Source: Sphingobacteriales bacterium
Lineage (GTDB): Bacteria; Bacteroidota; Bacteroidia; Chitinophagales; Chitinophagaceae
Length of the DNA stretch: 64,000 bases
Reading direction: 5' to 3'
NCBI GenBank assembly: GCA_027484425.1
Contig: JAIXSZ010000072.1
Span: 33,906 to 97,905, forward strand
Part shown: positions 29,901 through 37,339 of the stretch, one piece after another
How positions within the stretch are numbered: position 1 is the first letter of the stretch
Layout of the letters: every line of letters begins with the position of its first letter
Translations under genes and position numbers: made by a program
Notes under the pieces: generated by a model
Seen by the model: only the letters and a program-made list of their open reading frames with translations
What the model was told of the DNA's origin: nothing
Database searches by the model: none

Positions 29901-32479
29901 CTTATACTGTAACTAATGCTTTTGGTTGCTCTACCCAGGTATCTACTATGGTTACAGTAAGCCCACCCCCTACAGTTGCACCCATCACAGGCAGTCTAAA
30001 CGTGTGTAAATTTGACAATACAATGCTGTCAAACACTACACCCTCTGGTGTTTGGGCAAGCAGTAATACATCAGTAGCCTCTGTCAATCCTGGTGGAATA
30101 GTTACAACAACTAATGTGGGTACTTCTACAATCTCTTACACTGTTAATGGTTCGTTAGGTTGTAGTACAACAGTTACAAAAGTGGTGACAGTTAATGAAA
30201 TCCCTGCAATTACTTCTCCTTCAGGATTGGAAATTTGTGAAGGAGCTACTTTTACTGTCAACAGTTCAATATCCAATGGTACTTGGAGCAGCAGCGACCC
30301 GGCTAAAGCAGTAATTGGGCTATTAGCTGGCAACCTAATAGGAATGAATGCTGGTAATACAACTATCACTTTCACCGCAAATGGTTCAGGTTGTTTTACA
30401 ACAGAAAACTTTCTTGTGAAAAGTGCCCCAACTAACATCACTACTGTTCCTGCACTTTGCAAGGGAAATACAATTACACTTTCCTCTTTGCCAGCTAGCG
30501 GCACCTGGAATAGCTTAAACCCAACAACAGTTTCTGTCAACGCTGCAACTGGATTAATAACTGCCATTATTAATAACCATTCTGATATCTCTTACGCAAC
30601 CATCACTTACACAATCTCTAACGGTTGCTCCAAATCAACTATAGTTACAGTAAACCCGCACCCTGCAGATATCTACGGAACCACCCTCAACCTTTGTGCA
30701 GGACAGTCTACTATTGCGATTACTGGCTCTACTGGCGGCACTTGGTCAAGCAGCAATTCAGCAGTTGCTACCATTTCTCCTACCGGAAACATTACTTCTA
30801 TTGCAGCAGGCACTACTGTTATCAGCTACACAAATAGTTTCGGTTGTGCCGAAACTGAAATCGTAACTGTCAATCCTTTGCTTGCGCCTAATACTGGTAC
30901 TACTTCAATATGTTCCGGAACAACTACCATACTCAGCAATGCAACCCCGGGAGGAACTTGGACCAGTAGCAACAACTCAGTTGCCTCCATAAACGCTACT
31001 TCTGGGTTTGTAACCTCCACTATGGCAGGTACTACAAGTATCACCTACACTGCACCCACTGGTTGCAATACTACATCCATTATCACTGTCAATCCTATCC
31101 CAGCTATAATTGTTGGCGCCACTTCCCTATGTCAGGGTAATACAAGTAGTTTTTCAGTTACTCCAATTACCGGCACCTGGAGTTCGTCCAATACAGCTGT
31201 TGCTACCATCAACGAAACATCTGGCTTACTATCAGCTATTGCTGCTGGCACTGTTCAAGTTACTTACTCCAATTCAGGTGGATGCTTCAGGACTGCTACA
31301 GTTACTGTCAATGCCTTACCGGCAGATATAACCGGATCTCCAGTAGTTTGTGCTGGCGGAGGTATAACTGCACTCAGCAACACGTCAGGGACATGGACAA
31401 GCAGTAACAACTCAATCGCCAGTGTCAACTTCTTAGGTTCTGTTACTGGTGTCAACGCAGGAAACGCTACTATTACATTCAGAAACGCTGCAAACTGCAT
31501 TACTACTCGTCTTGTTACCGTAAACCCACTGCCTAATACTTTTACTACACCTAACAATCTATGCGCTGGTAGCACTGCTACATTGGTTGGCTCTCCCTCA
31601 GGTGGCACTTGGCTCAGCAGCAACAATGCTGTATTCACTGTCAATTCTACTACTGGTGACATGACTGCAGTTGTAGTTAATTATGGCAGTCTATCTCTAA
31701 GTGTAGTTACCTACACATTACCTACAGGATGCAAAAGAACGGCACTTGTTACCGTAAATCCTATGCCTGCGCCTATATATGGCGGTACTACGAGTATCTG
31801 CACTGGCAACAATACAACTTTCTTATGTGGCACTTCTGGAGCTACTTGGAGCAGCAGTGCTCCTGCCATAGCTACTATCAATAGTAGTGGCAATATAACT
31901 GGTATCAACTCAGGCACTGCTACCATAAGCTACACTAATAGCTACGGTTGTGCTGCAAGAAGAACTATAACAGTCAACGAAAGCCCGGCAAACATCACCG
32001 GAGACAATATTGTAACTACTGGCGCATCGGTCACACTCAGTAATGCTACCATTGGAGGCACTTGGAGCAGCAACAATACCAGCAAAGCTAGTATCAATGC
32101 TACCACTGGTATCGCTATCGGCATAAGTACTGGTACCGCCAACATCAGTTATACCATGAGCAACGGTTGTTTCAAAACAAAAACTATTACTGTTGTAGCA
32201 CCCAAAAACGAAATTGTAACGTCAGAAACAAATAACGAAAATAGTAGTAACTATTCGGTATACCCTAACCCAACTTCTGGTAGCCTAACCATTACAACCG
32301 ATAATACAGGCACTTTCAAAATCTTCACTGTGGATGGCAGAATGATAGAAACGCGCAACATTACTGATGCTACAACCAACATCACCCTACCCAATACCCT
32401 AGCCGCGGGTTATTACGTCTGTCAGTTTATAGGCAATGACGGCACTCAAAAAATAGTAAGAATTTTGTACCAACCTTAA
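20915..32479 (+). CDS. Giant T9SS surface protein: MopE motifs, propellers, SUEL lectins, Big_2 repeats
   Basis: The 3854-residue protein starts with a signal peptide (cleavage near FG-Q41; the Met at residue 11 is an alternative start). Two copies of one module follow, at 45-520 and 521-995. Each has a MopE-like metal motif (DNDGDGWGNP...DCND), seven repeats of about 48 residues with cores like PYVAYxDG and VMKYNGSSW that should form a seven-bladed propeller, and an Ig-like domain. From about 1000 to 3765 there are 32 Big_2-like domains (core GGxWSSSNxAxAxV...GVxxGTATISY). Two SUEL-type lectin domains (about 1485-1575 and 1740-1830, with FGDPC) interrupt Ig-like domains. The end (YPNPTSGSL...) is a T9SS type A sorting domain. 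The likely role is adhesion or glycan binding at the cell surface; no enzymatic domain is seen. Confidence 0.88.
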   Translation: MKRINKSGLEMIKLKKTNNTILLRKLFIISLIIITNKSFGQSITWYQDNDNDGWGNPSVTQSSVTKPTGYVQNNFDCNDNNTNSSVWSNVGSAGISAFGANNTAIVVDGNGIPYVGYNNNGNGSVVYKFNGSAWTMVGTENFSGQPIYSSMALDNDNNPYFAAQNNNSGQAPTIMKFASGSWSTLGGSNPTSDGSAFNSLAIDGSNNVYYAYKELYSTHANKATVMKYNGSSWAAVGSRGFSSGSVNFTSLALTSSGTPYLAFQDGNSSNKATVMMFNGSSWVNVGSTGISNGTASYISLTIDKSGTPYVAYNDGSYSNKLVVKKYNGSTWVNVGASTGLSTGTANYITIKTDGNNTPYVAYSDANNSDRGVVISYNGSSWVQVVSANISSASATHLSMTIDPYGIPYVAFRDGNSSNRVTVMKIEMVKNLPSTPIASSSPAFSCSAGTATLTVTSGTLNDATNWKWYSGSCGGTLVGTGSSIVTTVTATTTYYVRGENNCPSSNGACGFASVTIRNSPLWYQDNDGDGWGNPSVIQASCTKPVGYVANNLDCNDASSNSTQWYTIGGGPVSTNQALWTTVAIDANNIPYVGYYDDYNKGTVRSFTSSWSAAGTALFTPSRTTHNDLAFDPSGVLHMVFQDDFGGVSVMKYSGGSWSLVGPRNFSLGQATYTSIAFDAAGTPYVAFVDGYFTHTDKVSVMKYNGASWVVVGSYGFSPGTANYTSLAIDGGGNPYVAFSDGNSSDRLTVMKYNGSAWNIVGSAGFSAQTASYCKMKLDASGVPYVVFSDGNVSNKSTVMKYNGSSWANVGSAGFSAGTASFTSIAITSTGHPIVVYKDGGNSDKATVMRFNGTSWVVYGSAGFSSGSVNYTSIALDAFDLPVIAYQDASNSNRPTVMKVGPLAVAPSTPTAGASSSTISCGNSTTLSASGTLNGAGAWYWYRGSCGGTYVGMGNSIAVAPSSTTTYFVRGEGGCLTTPGNCGSTTITVTAATPSLPAITGTLPECVGSVRTLANATPGGTWSSSNTSIATAGASSGIITGVSVGNATITYSWGGTCGSTFTTATMTVNPNPAYGPITGTTTTSVGNTITLSHSTPGGTWSSANSYLASVNSSGTVTGIAPGTVRISYTINDACGAFSATTLVSVNPASSIPPITGTFVICSGGSSALSNTTSGGVWTSSNTSIATVGTNGIVTGVAQGTATISYTVGVEMVNAVVTINPLPNAGTIIGTATVCPLATTNLSNAQAGGVWSSSNNAIATVGTGGGVTGVASGTATISYSVSNSCGTAHATQVVTVNPLPNAGTITGTATVCITSTTTLSNAQAGGVWSSSNSAIANVGTSGVVTGVSQGIATISYSVTNSCGTAHATQVVTVNIFPSAGTITGTATICTATTTTLNNAQSGGMWASSNNAVATVGTGGVVTGVAVGTATISYSITNSCGTDYATQVVTVNAVPNAVTANATPNPICSGSSLALTSSANSNIVGGGTVCGTVSENGTLTLTAPAGTVFTSVTFASYGTPTGSCGSFATSSCHAATSLSVVQSYLIGNSTASIPATNLVFGDPCSGTSKFLYVEANYSYSATYNWSGPNGFSSTTQNPTAFAVSPSSAGVYTVTASNACGSAIATRAVTVNPLPSVGSITGTSVVCTSATTSLTNTQPGGIWSSSNSAIATIGTNGIVTGVSYGNATISYAVTNSCGTNFATQVVTVNAVPSAVTATATPNPICSSSNLTLTSSAINKIVSGTVCGTANEGGSITLTAPLGAVFTGISFASYGTPTGSCSSFATGTCHSTTSVSVVESYLIGNSTATIPASNTVFGDPCTGTLKRLYVQAIYSYPADYQWSGPNGFSSTVQNPSAFAVTSANAGIYTVTATNSCGTASATQVVTVNPLPNAGTITGTATVCPLATTTLSNAQAGGVWTSSNAAIATVGTNGVVTGVAQGNVTISYAVTNSCGTDYATRVVTVNPLPNAGTITGTATVCPTAATTLTNAQAGGVWTSSNTAIATVGTNGIVTGVAQGNATISYAVTNSCGTAYAVQVVTVNPLPNAGTITGTATVCPSATTTLSNAQAAGMWTSSNAAVATVGTNGVVTGVAQGNVTISYAVTNSCGTAYATQVVTVNPLPNTGIITGTATVCTSSNTSLTNAQAGGVWTSSNTSIASVGTNGVVTGVAQGNATISYAVTNSCGTLYATQVVTVYALPNAGTIAGANSTCAGTSLSLSNTQPSGIWTSSNIAVATIDAGGVISSLLSGTTTISYTITNSDGCSSVATKIVTVNAQPIISSPTGSFTVCKSGSLTLSTSVAGGAWISSNSAAATIGAGNGVVNGIDAGTSSITYNIVTSGCRATVVLTVNTSPTFISNPAPLCPGETTTMTALPAGGTWTSNNPAVMAVNASTGQITAVINNYSGNSITFINYITADGCSGARMVTVKRVPAPIYGGVRNMCTAENTTLLCGTPGNIWTSTTPAVATINSSGVVSSIAAGTTIISYTNTDGCASTTTVTVNSTLPANTGSNTVCTGQTTTLSNAVPGGTWSISGNAASINSLTGLVTGINAGTVNISYRIGVSCFSVTQVTVNSNAPAISGTLSACEGTTTALNFPSTAGAWSSSNTAIASINPTSGLVTGISSGTTTISYIMTASCFKTAVVTVTAVPAAITGTAVMCEGSSTTLNNSGGTWSSSNTAIAVVNSLGQVAGISAGNANITYRIASTSCYTVREVTVNPLPVITPVTMCEGDTVTMVASPTGGTWTSNNSSVAVLNPTIGNITGVYLSHTSIGVAAINYTSPIGCSRISVVTLNPTPANIVNYTASICAGNNVILTSSTSGAIWSSSNSSVATVNSSGLMSALSQGTTTITYGFASGCYAIKTLTVNPLPTVNAITGTLSICRFNSSSLSNTTIGGTWSSSNTSVASITNTGLVTGNNAGNATISYSITNEFGCTNRVFATMSVNPYPVVSAISGATGICIGNSSSLSNSNPDGIWTSSNAAVAAIGTNGIVTGVATGTASISYTVTNAFGCSTQVSTMVTVSPPPTVAPITGSLNVCKFDNTMLSNTTPSGVWASSNTSVASVNPGGIVTTTNVGTSTISYTVNGSLGCSTTVTKVVTVNEIPAITSPSGLEICEGATFTVNSSISNGTWSSSDPAKAVIGLLAGNLIGMNAGNTTITFTANGSGCFTTENFLVKSAPTNITTVPALCKGNTITLSSLPASGTWNSLNPTTVSVNAATGLITAIINNHSDISYATITYTISNGCSKSTIVTVNPHPADIYGTTLNLCAGQSTIAITGSTGGTWSSSNSAVATISPTGNITSIAAGTTVISYTNSFGCAETEIVTVNPLLAPNTGTTSICSGTTTILSNATPGGTWTSSNNSVASINATSGFVTSTMAGTTSITYTAPTGCNTTSIITVNPIPAIIVGATSLCQGNTSSFSVTPITGTWSSSNTAVATINETSGLLSAIAAGTVQVTYSNSGGCFRTATVTVNALPADITGSPVVCAGGGITALSNTSGTWTSSNNSIASVNFLGSVTGVNAGNATITFRNAANCITTRLVTVNPLPNTFTTPNNLCAGSTATLVGSPSGGTWLSSNNAVFTVNSTTGDMTAVVVNYGSLSLSVVTYTLPTGCKRTALVTVNPMPAPIYGGTTSICTGNNTTFLCGTSGATWSSSAPAIATINSSGNITGINSGTATISYTNSYGCAARRTITVNESPANITGDNIVTTGASVTLSNATIGGTWSSNNTSKASINATTGIAIGISTGTANISYTMSNGCFKTKTITVVAPKNEIVTSETNNENSSNYSVYPNPTSGSLTITTDNTGTFKIFTVDGRMIETRNITDATTNITLPNTLAAGYYVCQFIGNDGTQKIVRILYQP
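21047..23900 (+). repeat. Tandem duplication of MopE-propeller-Ig module
   Basis: Unit 1 (21047-22474) and unit 2 (22475 to about 23900) encode the same domain order: WYQDND metal motif, seven propeller repeats, and an Ig-like domain containing W-K/Y-W-Y and SCGGT. The units are 476 and about 475 residues long and clearly diverged, so the duplication is old. Confidence 0.8.
24596..25288 (+). repeat. Three 231 bp Big_2-encoding repeats
   Basis: Units beginning at 24596, 24827 and 25058 are exactly 231 bp (77 codons) apart and encode near-identical domains that begin TAT(V/I)C and end ATQVVTVN. Confidence 0.75.
25259..26794 (+). repeat. Duplicated 768 bp block carrying SUEL lectin and Big_2 domains
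   Basis: Two copies, starting at 25259 and 26027, are 768 bp apart. Each encodes the first half of an Ig-like domain, a SUEL-type lectin domain, the second half of the Ig-like domain (WSGPNGFSS...AGxYTVT) and one Big_2-like domain. The spacing is an exact number of codons. Confidence 0.75.
26591..27514 (+). repeat. Four near-identical 231 bp Big_2-encoding repeats
   Basis: Units beginning at 26591, 26822, 27053 and 27284 share the 231 bp period and are among the most similar repeats in the gene (repeats 8-11 of 32), consistent with recent unequal exchange. Confidence 0.8.
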
Positions 32480-32501
32480 TAGTACATAAAGTAAAAAAAC
32501 G

Positions 32502-32541
32502 ATTCAGCCGAAGATGATTCACAGATTATCTTCGGCTGAAT
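32502..32541. terminator. Bidirectional hairpin between giant gene and hflX
   Basis: Arms 32502-32518 and 32525-32541 pair over 17 positions with one G-U and a 6-base loop. The hairpin lies between convergent genes and is flanked by T-rich sequence on one side and A-rich sequence on the other. Confidence 0.8.
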
Positions 32542-32571
32542 TGTTTATAAAATGTCTTCAAAAAACTTTTA

Positions 32572-33759
32572 TCAATAAAACTTTGTCAAGTAGGGATATC
32601 TCTCTTGATATAGCTTTTTCACTCTACTCAATATTGTGTTCCTAAGCCCATCCAGGTTTCTACGCTCCGTAGCTGATACAAATATGGCGGAATTGTTGGT
32701 AATACCTTGCCAACGATGTTCCAACTGTGTCAACATATCATTCTTCACTTCATCGTCTAACCAAGGGTCAAAAACCTGTTGCTCATAAAGGTCCATTTTA
32801 TTGAAAATCGTAAGCATTGGTTTATCAAATGCTCCAAGTTCCTGTAGTGTTTTATTCACTACACCCATCTGATCTTCATATCCCGGGTGCGAAATATCCA
32901 CAACATGCAGCAAACAATCAGCTTCACGCACTTCATCTAGTGTACTCTTAAAACTTTCCACCAAATGGTGTGGCAACTTTCTTATAAATCCTACTGTATC
33001 GCTTAGCAAAAAAGGTGTTTGCTCGTATACTACCTTTCGGGTGGTAGTATCTAAGGTTGCAAATAGCTTATTCTCGGCAAACACCTCCGACTTACTTATT
33101 ATTGTCATCAGGGTACTTTTACCCACATTAGTATAACCTACAAAGGCTACTCTGATATACTCTCCCCTTTCCTTACGTTGAGTCATAGCTTGCCTGTCTA
33201 TTTCACTCAGGCGTTTACGAAGCAGAGATATTTTATCTTTAACCAGTCGTCTATCTGTTTCTATTTCAGTCTCACCTGGGCCTCTGCTTCCTATACCACC
33301 ACCCTGTCGTTCTAGGTGTTTCCACATACCCTTTAGTCTAGGTAGCAAGTACTGGTACTGAGCCAATTCCACCTGCACTTTTGCTTGGGCTGTTTTGGCC
33401 CTGCTAGCAAAAATATCCAGTATCAAATCGCTTCTATCAATTGTTTTCACACCTAGCACATCTGTGATGTTACCTATCTGCGATCCAGTAAGTTCATCAT
33501 CAAATATAACAAGGCTTATGCCCTTAGCATGTACATACTCCTTTATTTCCTCTAGCTTACCCTTTCCCACAAAAGTTTTACTATCAGGTCGGGGTAGTTT
33601 CTGCATAAAAGTTTTGACCGCCATAGCTCCGGCAGTTTCTGCCAAAAAAGCAAGCTCTACCAGATATTCTTTTGTTAGTACCTCGGTTTGTTCTTTGTAT
33701 ATAAGACCCACCAGTACTGCTTTTTCTTCTTGTTGTATTTTATTGTTTTTATCGAGCAA
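32572..33759 (-). CDS. hflX: Ribosome-associated GTPase HflX
   Basis: HflX splits stalled ribosomes under stress. The N-terminal HflX domain ends in the glycine-rich GGGIGSRGPGE motif (153-163), followed by a coiled linker. The G domain has G1 GYTNVGKST (208-216), G3 DTVGF (253-257) and G4 NKMD (319-322). The length of 395 is normal. The start is a TTG at 33759; there is no nearby ATG in frame. The gene is transcribed toward the giant gene and shares its terminator. Confidence 0.95.
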   Translation of the reverse strand: MLDKNNKIQQEEKAVLVGLIYKEQTEVLTKEYLVELAFLAETAGAMAVKTFMQKLPRPDSKTFVGKGKLEEIKEYVHAKGISLVIFDDELTGSQIGNITDVLGVKTIDRSDLILDIFASRAKTAQAKVQVELAQYQYLLPRLKGMWKHLERQGGGIGSRGPGETEIETDRRLVKDKISLLRKRLSEIDRQAMTQRKERGEYIRVAFVGYTNVGKSTLMTIISKSEVFAENKLFATLDTTTRKVVYEQTPFLLSDTVGFIRKLPHHLVESFKSTLDEVREADCLLHVVDISHPGYEDQMGVVNKTLQELGAFDKPMLTIFNKMDLYEQQVFDPWLDDEVKNDMLTQLEHRWQGITNNSAIFVSATERRNLDGLRNTILSRVKKLYQERYPYLTKFY

Positions 33760-33883
33760 AGTAACAATTGATTGAAAATAATTATAAAAATACCATTACT
33801 GTCACTTGCAAAACTAATTTATTGTTTTGGCATAATTTACAATGTTTTGATGACTAGGATATCTCCAAACAATCTATATTCTG

Positions 33884-34339
33884 TTAATGTATATCACTAT
33901 ACATATCAGGCGATTTCAGTATCTCCATCAGTCTATCAGGATACCGGCATTCTTTGAAGTCATATTTTCTGTACAATTCATGGGCACTGATTGTCGACAA
34001 CATAACTCGCCTCAATCCTTTCACCCACGCTTGCCCTAGCAATACTTCCATCATTTTTTTGCTCAAACCCTTTCCTCTATGCGACTTTTGAACATACACA
34101 TCTGCCAGATACCCAAAGGTGGCAAAATCGGTCACTAGTCTGGCAAATGCTATTTGCTTGCCTTCATACTGCACGCCTATACAGTGCGAATTCGCAATCG
34201 CATTAAACACAGTTTCATAAGGGATTCCTTTGCACCAGTAAGCTTCTTCGCTCAGCCATTTATGAATATCTGCAATAATCATTTCCGATTTATCGGTAGT
34301 TATCACATATCCGTTATGCTCTACAGTTATTGTATTCAT
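33884..34339 (-). CDS. GNAT-family N-acetyltransferase
   Basis: The 151-residue protein has the GNAT core: IAFARLVTDFATFGYLADVYV (strands 2-4) then the acetyl-CoA pyrophosphate loop HRGKGLSKKMM (Q/RxxGxG/A form), and a C-terminal LSTISAHELYRKYDFKE segment. The substrate is unknown. The start is 12 bp after the ilvE stop on the same strand, so it is very likely the last gene of the EamA-ilvE-GNAT operon. Confidence 0.85.
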   Translation of the reverse strand: MNTITVEHNGYVITTDKSEMIIADIHKWLSEEAYWCKGIPYETVFNAIANSHCIGVQYEGKQIAFARLVTDFATFGYLADVYVQKSHRGKGLSKKMMEVLLGQAWVKGLRRVMLSTISAHELYRKYDFKECRYPDRLMEILKSPDMYSDIH

Positions 34340-34351
34340 ACTGTGTATTTA

Positions 34352-35395
34352 TCATAGTATATGATTCCAGCCATGAGTATCTGGCTCATCTCCCTTCCTT
34401 ATTCCAAGTAGGTAGTTGCGCAGTCTGTACATTACAGCATCCTCGCCAGTATAGCACTTATAGTCAACGCCATTCATAGATATAACCGATATTGGTGCCA
34501 CTACTGCAGCCGTACCAGCACCGAAAGCCTCAACCCGCTTACCAGCATCAAACGCAGCCACTAGCTCACTGTACTTTATCGGTCTAACATCCAATTTAAT
34601 ATTCTTGTCTTTTGCTATCGCTATCAGGCTATCTCGTGTCACCCCATCTAGTATAGATCCGCTCAGCGCAGGTGTTATCAGTACATCATCTATCACAAAC
34701 ATTGCGTTCATCGTGCCCGACTCCTCTATAAACTCATGTGTAGCCGCATCTGTCCACAATACCTGATCAAAACCTTGTTGTTTCGCCAAATTTGTTGGAT
34801 AAAAAGCACCTCCATAATTACCACCGCACTTTGCAGTTCCAGTACCCCCCTCGGCAGCTCTTACATATTTTGTTTCCACCTTTACCCTCAGTGGTTGAGT
34901 GTAATACTGATAAGCCGGACTGCACACTACCATCATCAAATATTCATCAGCAATTTTTACACCTATTCTGCCCTCAGTAGCTATCATAAATGGTCTTATG
35001 TATAACGACCCGTCGTTTGGCACCCAGTCCGCATCTATACGCACTAACTCCTCTATAGCCCCATAAAACAAATCCTTAGGTACAGCTGGCATACACATAC
35101 GTGCAAGTGATTTATTGAATCTATCATGATGTTTTTCCATCCTGAATACATTTATCTCACCAGTATTCATAACATACGCCTTCATCCCCTCAAACACAGT
35201 TTGACCATAATGAAGACAAAGCGCCAAAGGGCTAAGTATCAGGTCTTGAAAAGGTACGATTCGGCTATCCTGCCATGCACCATCTCTATAGCTAGCCATA
35301 AACATGTGTGTTGTAGGCACCATCCCAAATGGTACAGATTTTGTGTCAGTCACTGTGCTATTTGCACTTTTACTCACAGATATTGTGTGTCCCAT
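34352..35395 (-). CDS. ilvE: Branched-chain amino acid aminotransferase
   Basis: This PLP enzyme interconverts Leu/Ile/Val and their 2-oxo acids. The class IV fold is shown by GQTVFEGMKAY near the start, SLYIRPFM, the KCGGNYGGAF segment with the PLP lysine, EESGTMNAMFV and the late LDGVTRDS and phosphate-binding AFGAGTAAVV motifs. The ATG at 35395 gives 347 residues, which fits the family; a longer frame from 35461 would overlap the transporter gene and add non-homologous residues. It lies between an EamA transporter and an acetyltransferase in a likely operon. Confidence 0.93.
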   Translation of the reverse strand: MGHTISVSKSANSTVTDTKSVPFGMVPTTHMFMASYRDGAWQDSRIVPFQDLILSPLALCLHYGQTVFEGMKAYVMNTGEINVFRMEKHHDRFNKSLARMCMPAVPKDLFYGAIEELVRIDADWVPNDGSLYIRPFMIATEGRIGVKIADEYLMMVVCSPAYQYYTQPLRVKVETKYVRAAEGGTGTAKCGGNYGGAFYPTNLAKQQGFDQVLWTDAATHEFIEESGTMNAMFVIDDVLITPALSGSILDGVTRDSLIAIAKDKNIKLDVRPIKYSELVAAFDAGKRVEAFGAGTAAVVAPISVISMNGVDYKCYTGEDAVMYRLRNYLLGIRKGDEPDTHGWNHIL

Positions 35396-35453
35396 ATTTT
35401 TAATTTTTAAAAAAATATAATTCAAATTACCATTTAATAGACTATGCATTCCT

Positions 35454-36395
35454 CTACTCAACTACCTCTTTTACAGGCACACTACTGTTCTTCTGGTCCG
35501 TTTTCCGTTGTTGTCTGTACCCCATATTCACTGTAAATACACTTATGACAATAGTCAAAAAAGCCAAACCGATGAAAACATTCAAAGGCTCATGCAATAA
35601 TAACGCCCCTGCCAGCACTGCTATCAACGGATTAATGTAGGCATATATTGTAGCCACCCCTACGGGCAACACATCAAGCACGAACATATATGCCGCATAC
35701 GCTAGTACTGACCCAAAAACTATTAGGTAACCAAGCGAAAGCAAGCCCTCTACATTCCACAGTTGCATGCCTGCATAGTTATCTGTTATAGGGCTAATCA
35801 ACAGCATAAACACCCCACCAAACAGCAACTGCAAACCCGAATTGAAAAAAGGATTTTCTGCCTTGCCGTACTTTTTATTAAGAGTACTGCCAAGTGCCCA
35901 ACCAGATGTAGCAAGAAAAATACACAATATACCACTCAGATACTCAGGCTTACCTAGATCAGCAATGTTCTGTCTGAAAATCAACCCAACACCCACCACA
36001 CCTAGCAGCATACCTACACCAATGGTTGCATTAAACTTATCTTTCTGCTCAGACATTAGGTTTATAAGCACAGCAAATATCGGCATCATAGCACACAGCA
36101 ATGCGGCAATGCCACTAGGTATATATTGCTCAGCCCATGTCACACAGCCATTACCTATGGTAAGCATCAAAAACCCCAACCACATTTGACGCATTACATT
36201 CTGCTTGGTCAAATCATATTTCCTGTTAAACAACAGTGCAACAGACAATAATATAATGCCCGCCACTAATTGTCGCACCCCTGCAAAAAGAAATGCAGGA
36301 TAATGCCGAACACCCACCCTAATTGCCAAATAAGTAGTACCCCAAGCCACACATATAAACACCAATGCTATGTAAGCCTTCGTCTGTTTCGTCAT
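35454..36395 (-). CDS. EamA/DMT-superfamily transporter
   Basis: The 313-residue protein has ten predicted membrane helices in two tandem EamA repeats (about 8-135 and 150-290). The first repeat holds the WGTTYLAIRVG sequence typical of the N-terminal helix, and the second has WALGSTLNKKYG. Such transporters usually export amino acids or other metabolites. Being first in an operon with ilvE suggests, but does not prove, an amino-acid or 2-oxo-acid substrate. It ends in a charged tail rich in Lys, Gln and Val. Confidence 0.85.
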   Translation of the reverse strand: MTKQTKAYIALVFICVAWGTTYLAIRVGVRHYPAFLFAGVRQLVAGIILLSVALLFNRKYDLTKQNVMRQMWLGFLMLTIGNGCVTWAEQYIPSGIAALLCAMMPIFAVLINLMSEQKDKFNATIGVGMLLGVVGVGLIFRQNIADLGKPEYLSGILCIFLATSGWALGSTLNKKYGKAENPFFNSGLQLLFGGVFMLLISPITDNYAGMQLWNVEGLLSLGYLIVFGSVLAYAAYMFVLDVLPVGVATIYAYINPLIAVLAGALLLHEPLNVFIGLAFLTIVISVFTVNMGYRQQRKTDQKNSSVPVKEVVE

Positions 36396-36737
36396 ATATC
36401 ATTCATATACTGCTACTTGTGTACCCTTTTGCACTTTAGCAGATTGCAATACAAATGTGTAACAAAATTCTTAATCAAAACAGATACAATTTTCGCATTT
36501 CATACCATAACAGTTCAGAAAACATAATTACCGTTCAATGAACTCATTTCTTTGAATTTGCAGCATAAAAATTATTCATTGGCAGCTACAAAATAAGTGC
36601 CATGCTAGTTCAGTGAATTTGTGATCAACCACACATTGTTCTACATATCAATTGCATCAAAAAGGCTTGCTTCCACTAACTTTAACAAATCAACTGTTGC
36701 ATTGACAATTTTCATTGATCTATCTTTGAACGATTAA
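36396..36737. other. Divergent intergenic region with promoter
   Basis: AT-rich, without credible ORFs. It contains the TATCTTTG box at 36721-36728 for the rightward RND operon; no box is evident for the leftward EamA operon. Confidence 0.5.
36721..36728 (+). promoter_or_regulatory. -7 box for the RND efflux operon
   Basis: TATCTTTG with a TTG at 36697-36699 (21-base spacer) fits the two-part Bacteroidota promoter. The start codon at 36738 follows within 10 bases, giving a very short leader. Confidence 0.55.
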
Positions 36738-37175
36738 ATGAATAACAAAACAAGAAAACTAGGTTTTTTCATAATCCTATTATTAGGAGTGTTTGTTATT
36801 AATACAACATTTGCACACCAATGCACTAACACTTGTTGCACCCAAATCACACCAATAAAATACGCGTTTACCGTTACACAATCTAACAACGACCGTTACG
36901 CATTAGATGAACAATCCCCACTAAAGAATAACGAAAACAACAGTTTGACTTTTACAGAGGTGGAAGATGAAGACGATAGTAACGATGAAACACCATCGGA
37001 AAAGTCATTAAAAGAAAACAAATATTTATCCGCCCAAAACTACTTTAGTAGTTTTATTTACGATCATTTCTTAAGGCACGCTTACTCTGGTGTCAGTCTG
37101 ATTTATAACTACCATCCTTCCTTACCTCTCAGAAATCTGCACATCTTCATTCTTTTCAGTGTGATAAGAATATGA
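36738..37175 (+). CDS. Small secreted Cys-containing protein of unknown function
   Basis: The 145-residue protein starts with a signal peptide (cleavage near TFA-H27). The mature N-terminus begins HQCTNTCC, a compact cysteine/histidine cluster that could bind a metal. An acidic stretch follows (about 75-92, EDEDDSNDE), then an aromatic region and a hydrophobic C-terminus. I do not recognise the family. The gene is first after the promoter box, 164 bp ahead of the efflux adaptor gene, so it may be co-expressed with the pump as a periplasmic sensor or metal scavenger, but that is inference. Confidence 0.55.
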   Translation: MNNKTRKLGFFIILLLGVFVINTTFAHQCTNTCCTQITPIKYAFTVTQSNNDRYALDEQSPLKNNENNSLTFTEVEDEDDSNDETPSEKSLKENKYLSAQNYFSSFIYDHFLRHAYSGVSLIYNYHPSLPLRNLHIFILFSVIRI

Positions 37176-37339
37176 TACCCGTTTCTCCTTGCGAGCTATC
37201 ATCGATCTAGCTCATTACACCCCAATATGTGGTCAAATATTGAATAGGTTCGCACTTACAGCATTTCTGCCAGTGCCTATTCTACCATTTATTACATCGA
37301 TTTCATTGTCCTTCCAACATCCAAAAAGTAAAATCTGTT

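Noticed and set aside
21997..32145. Many minus-strand ORFs of 60-150 residues rich in Val/Leu/Pro opposite the giant gene.
   Set aside because: They are regular shadows of the Big_2 repeats (the same phrase, such as LLLLQVPP, recurs once per repeat).
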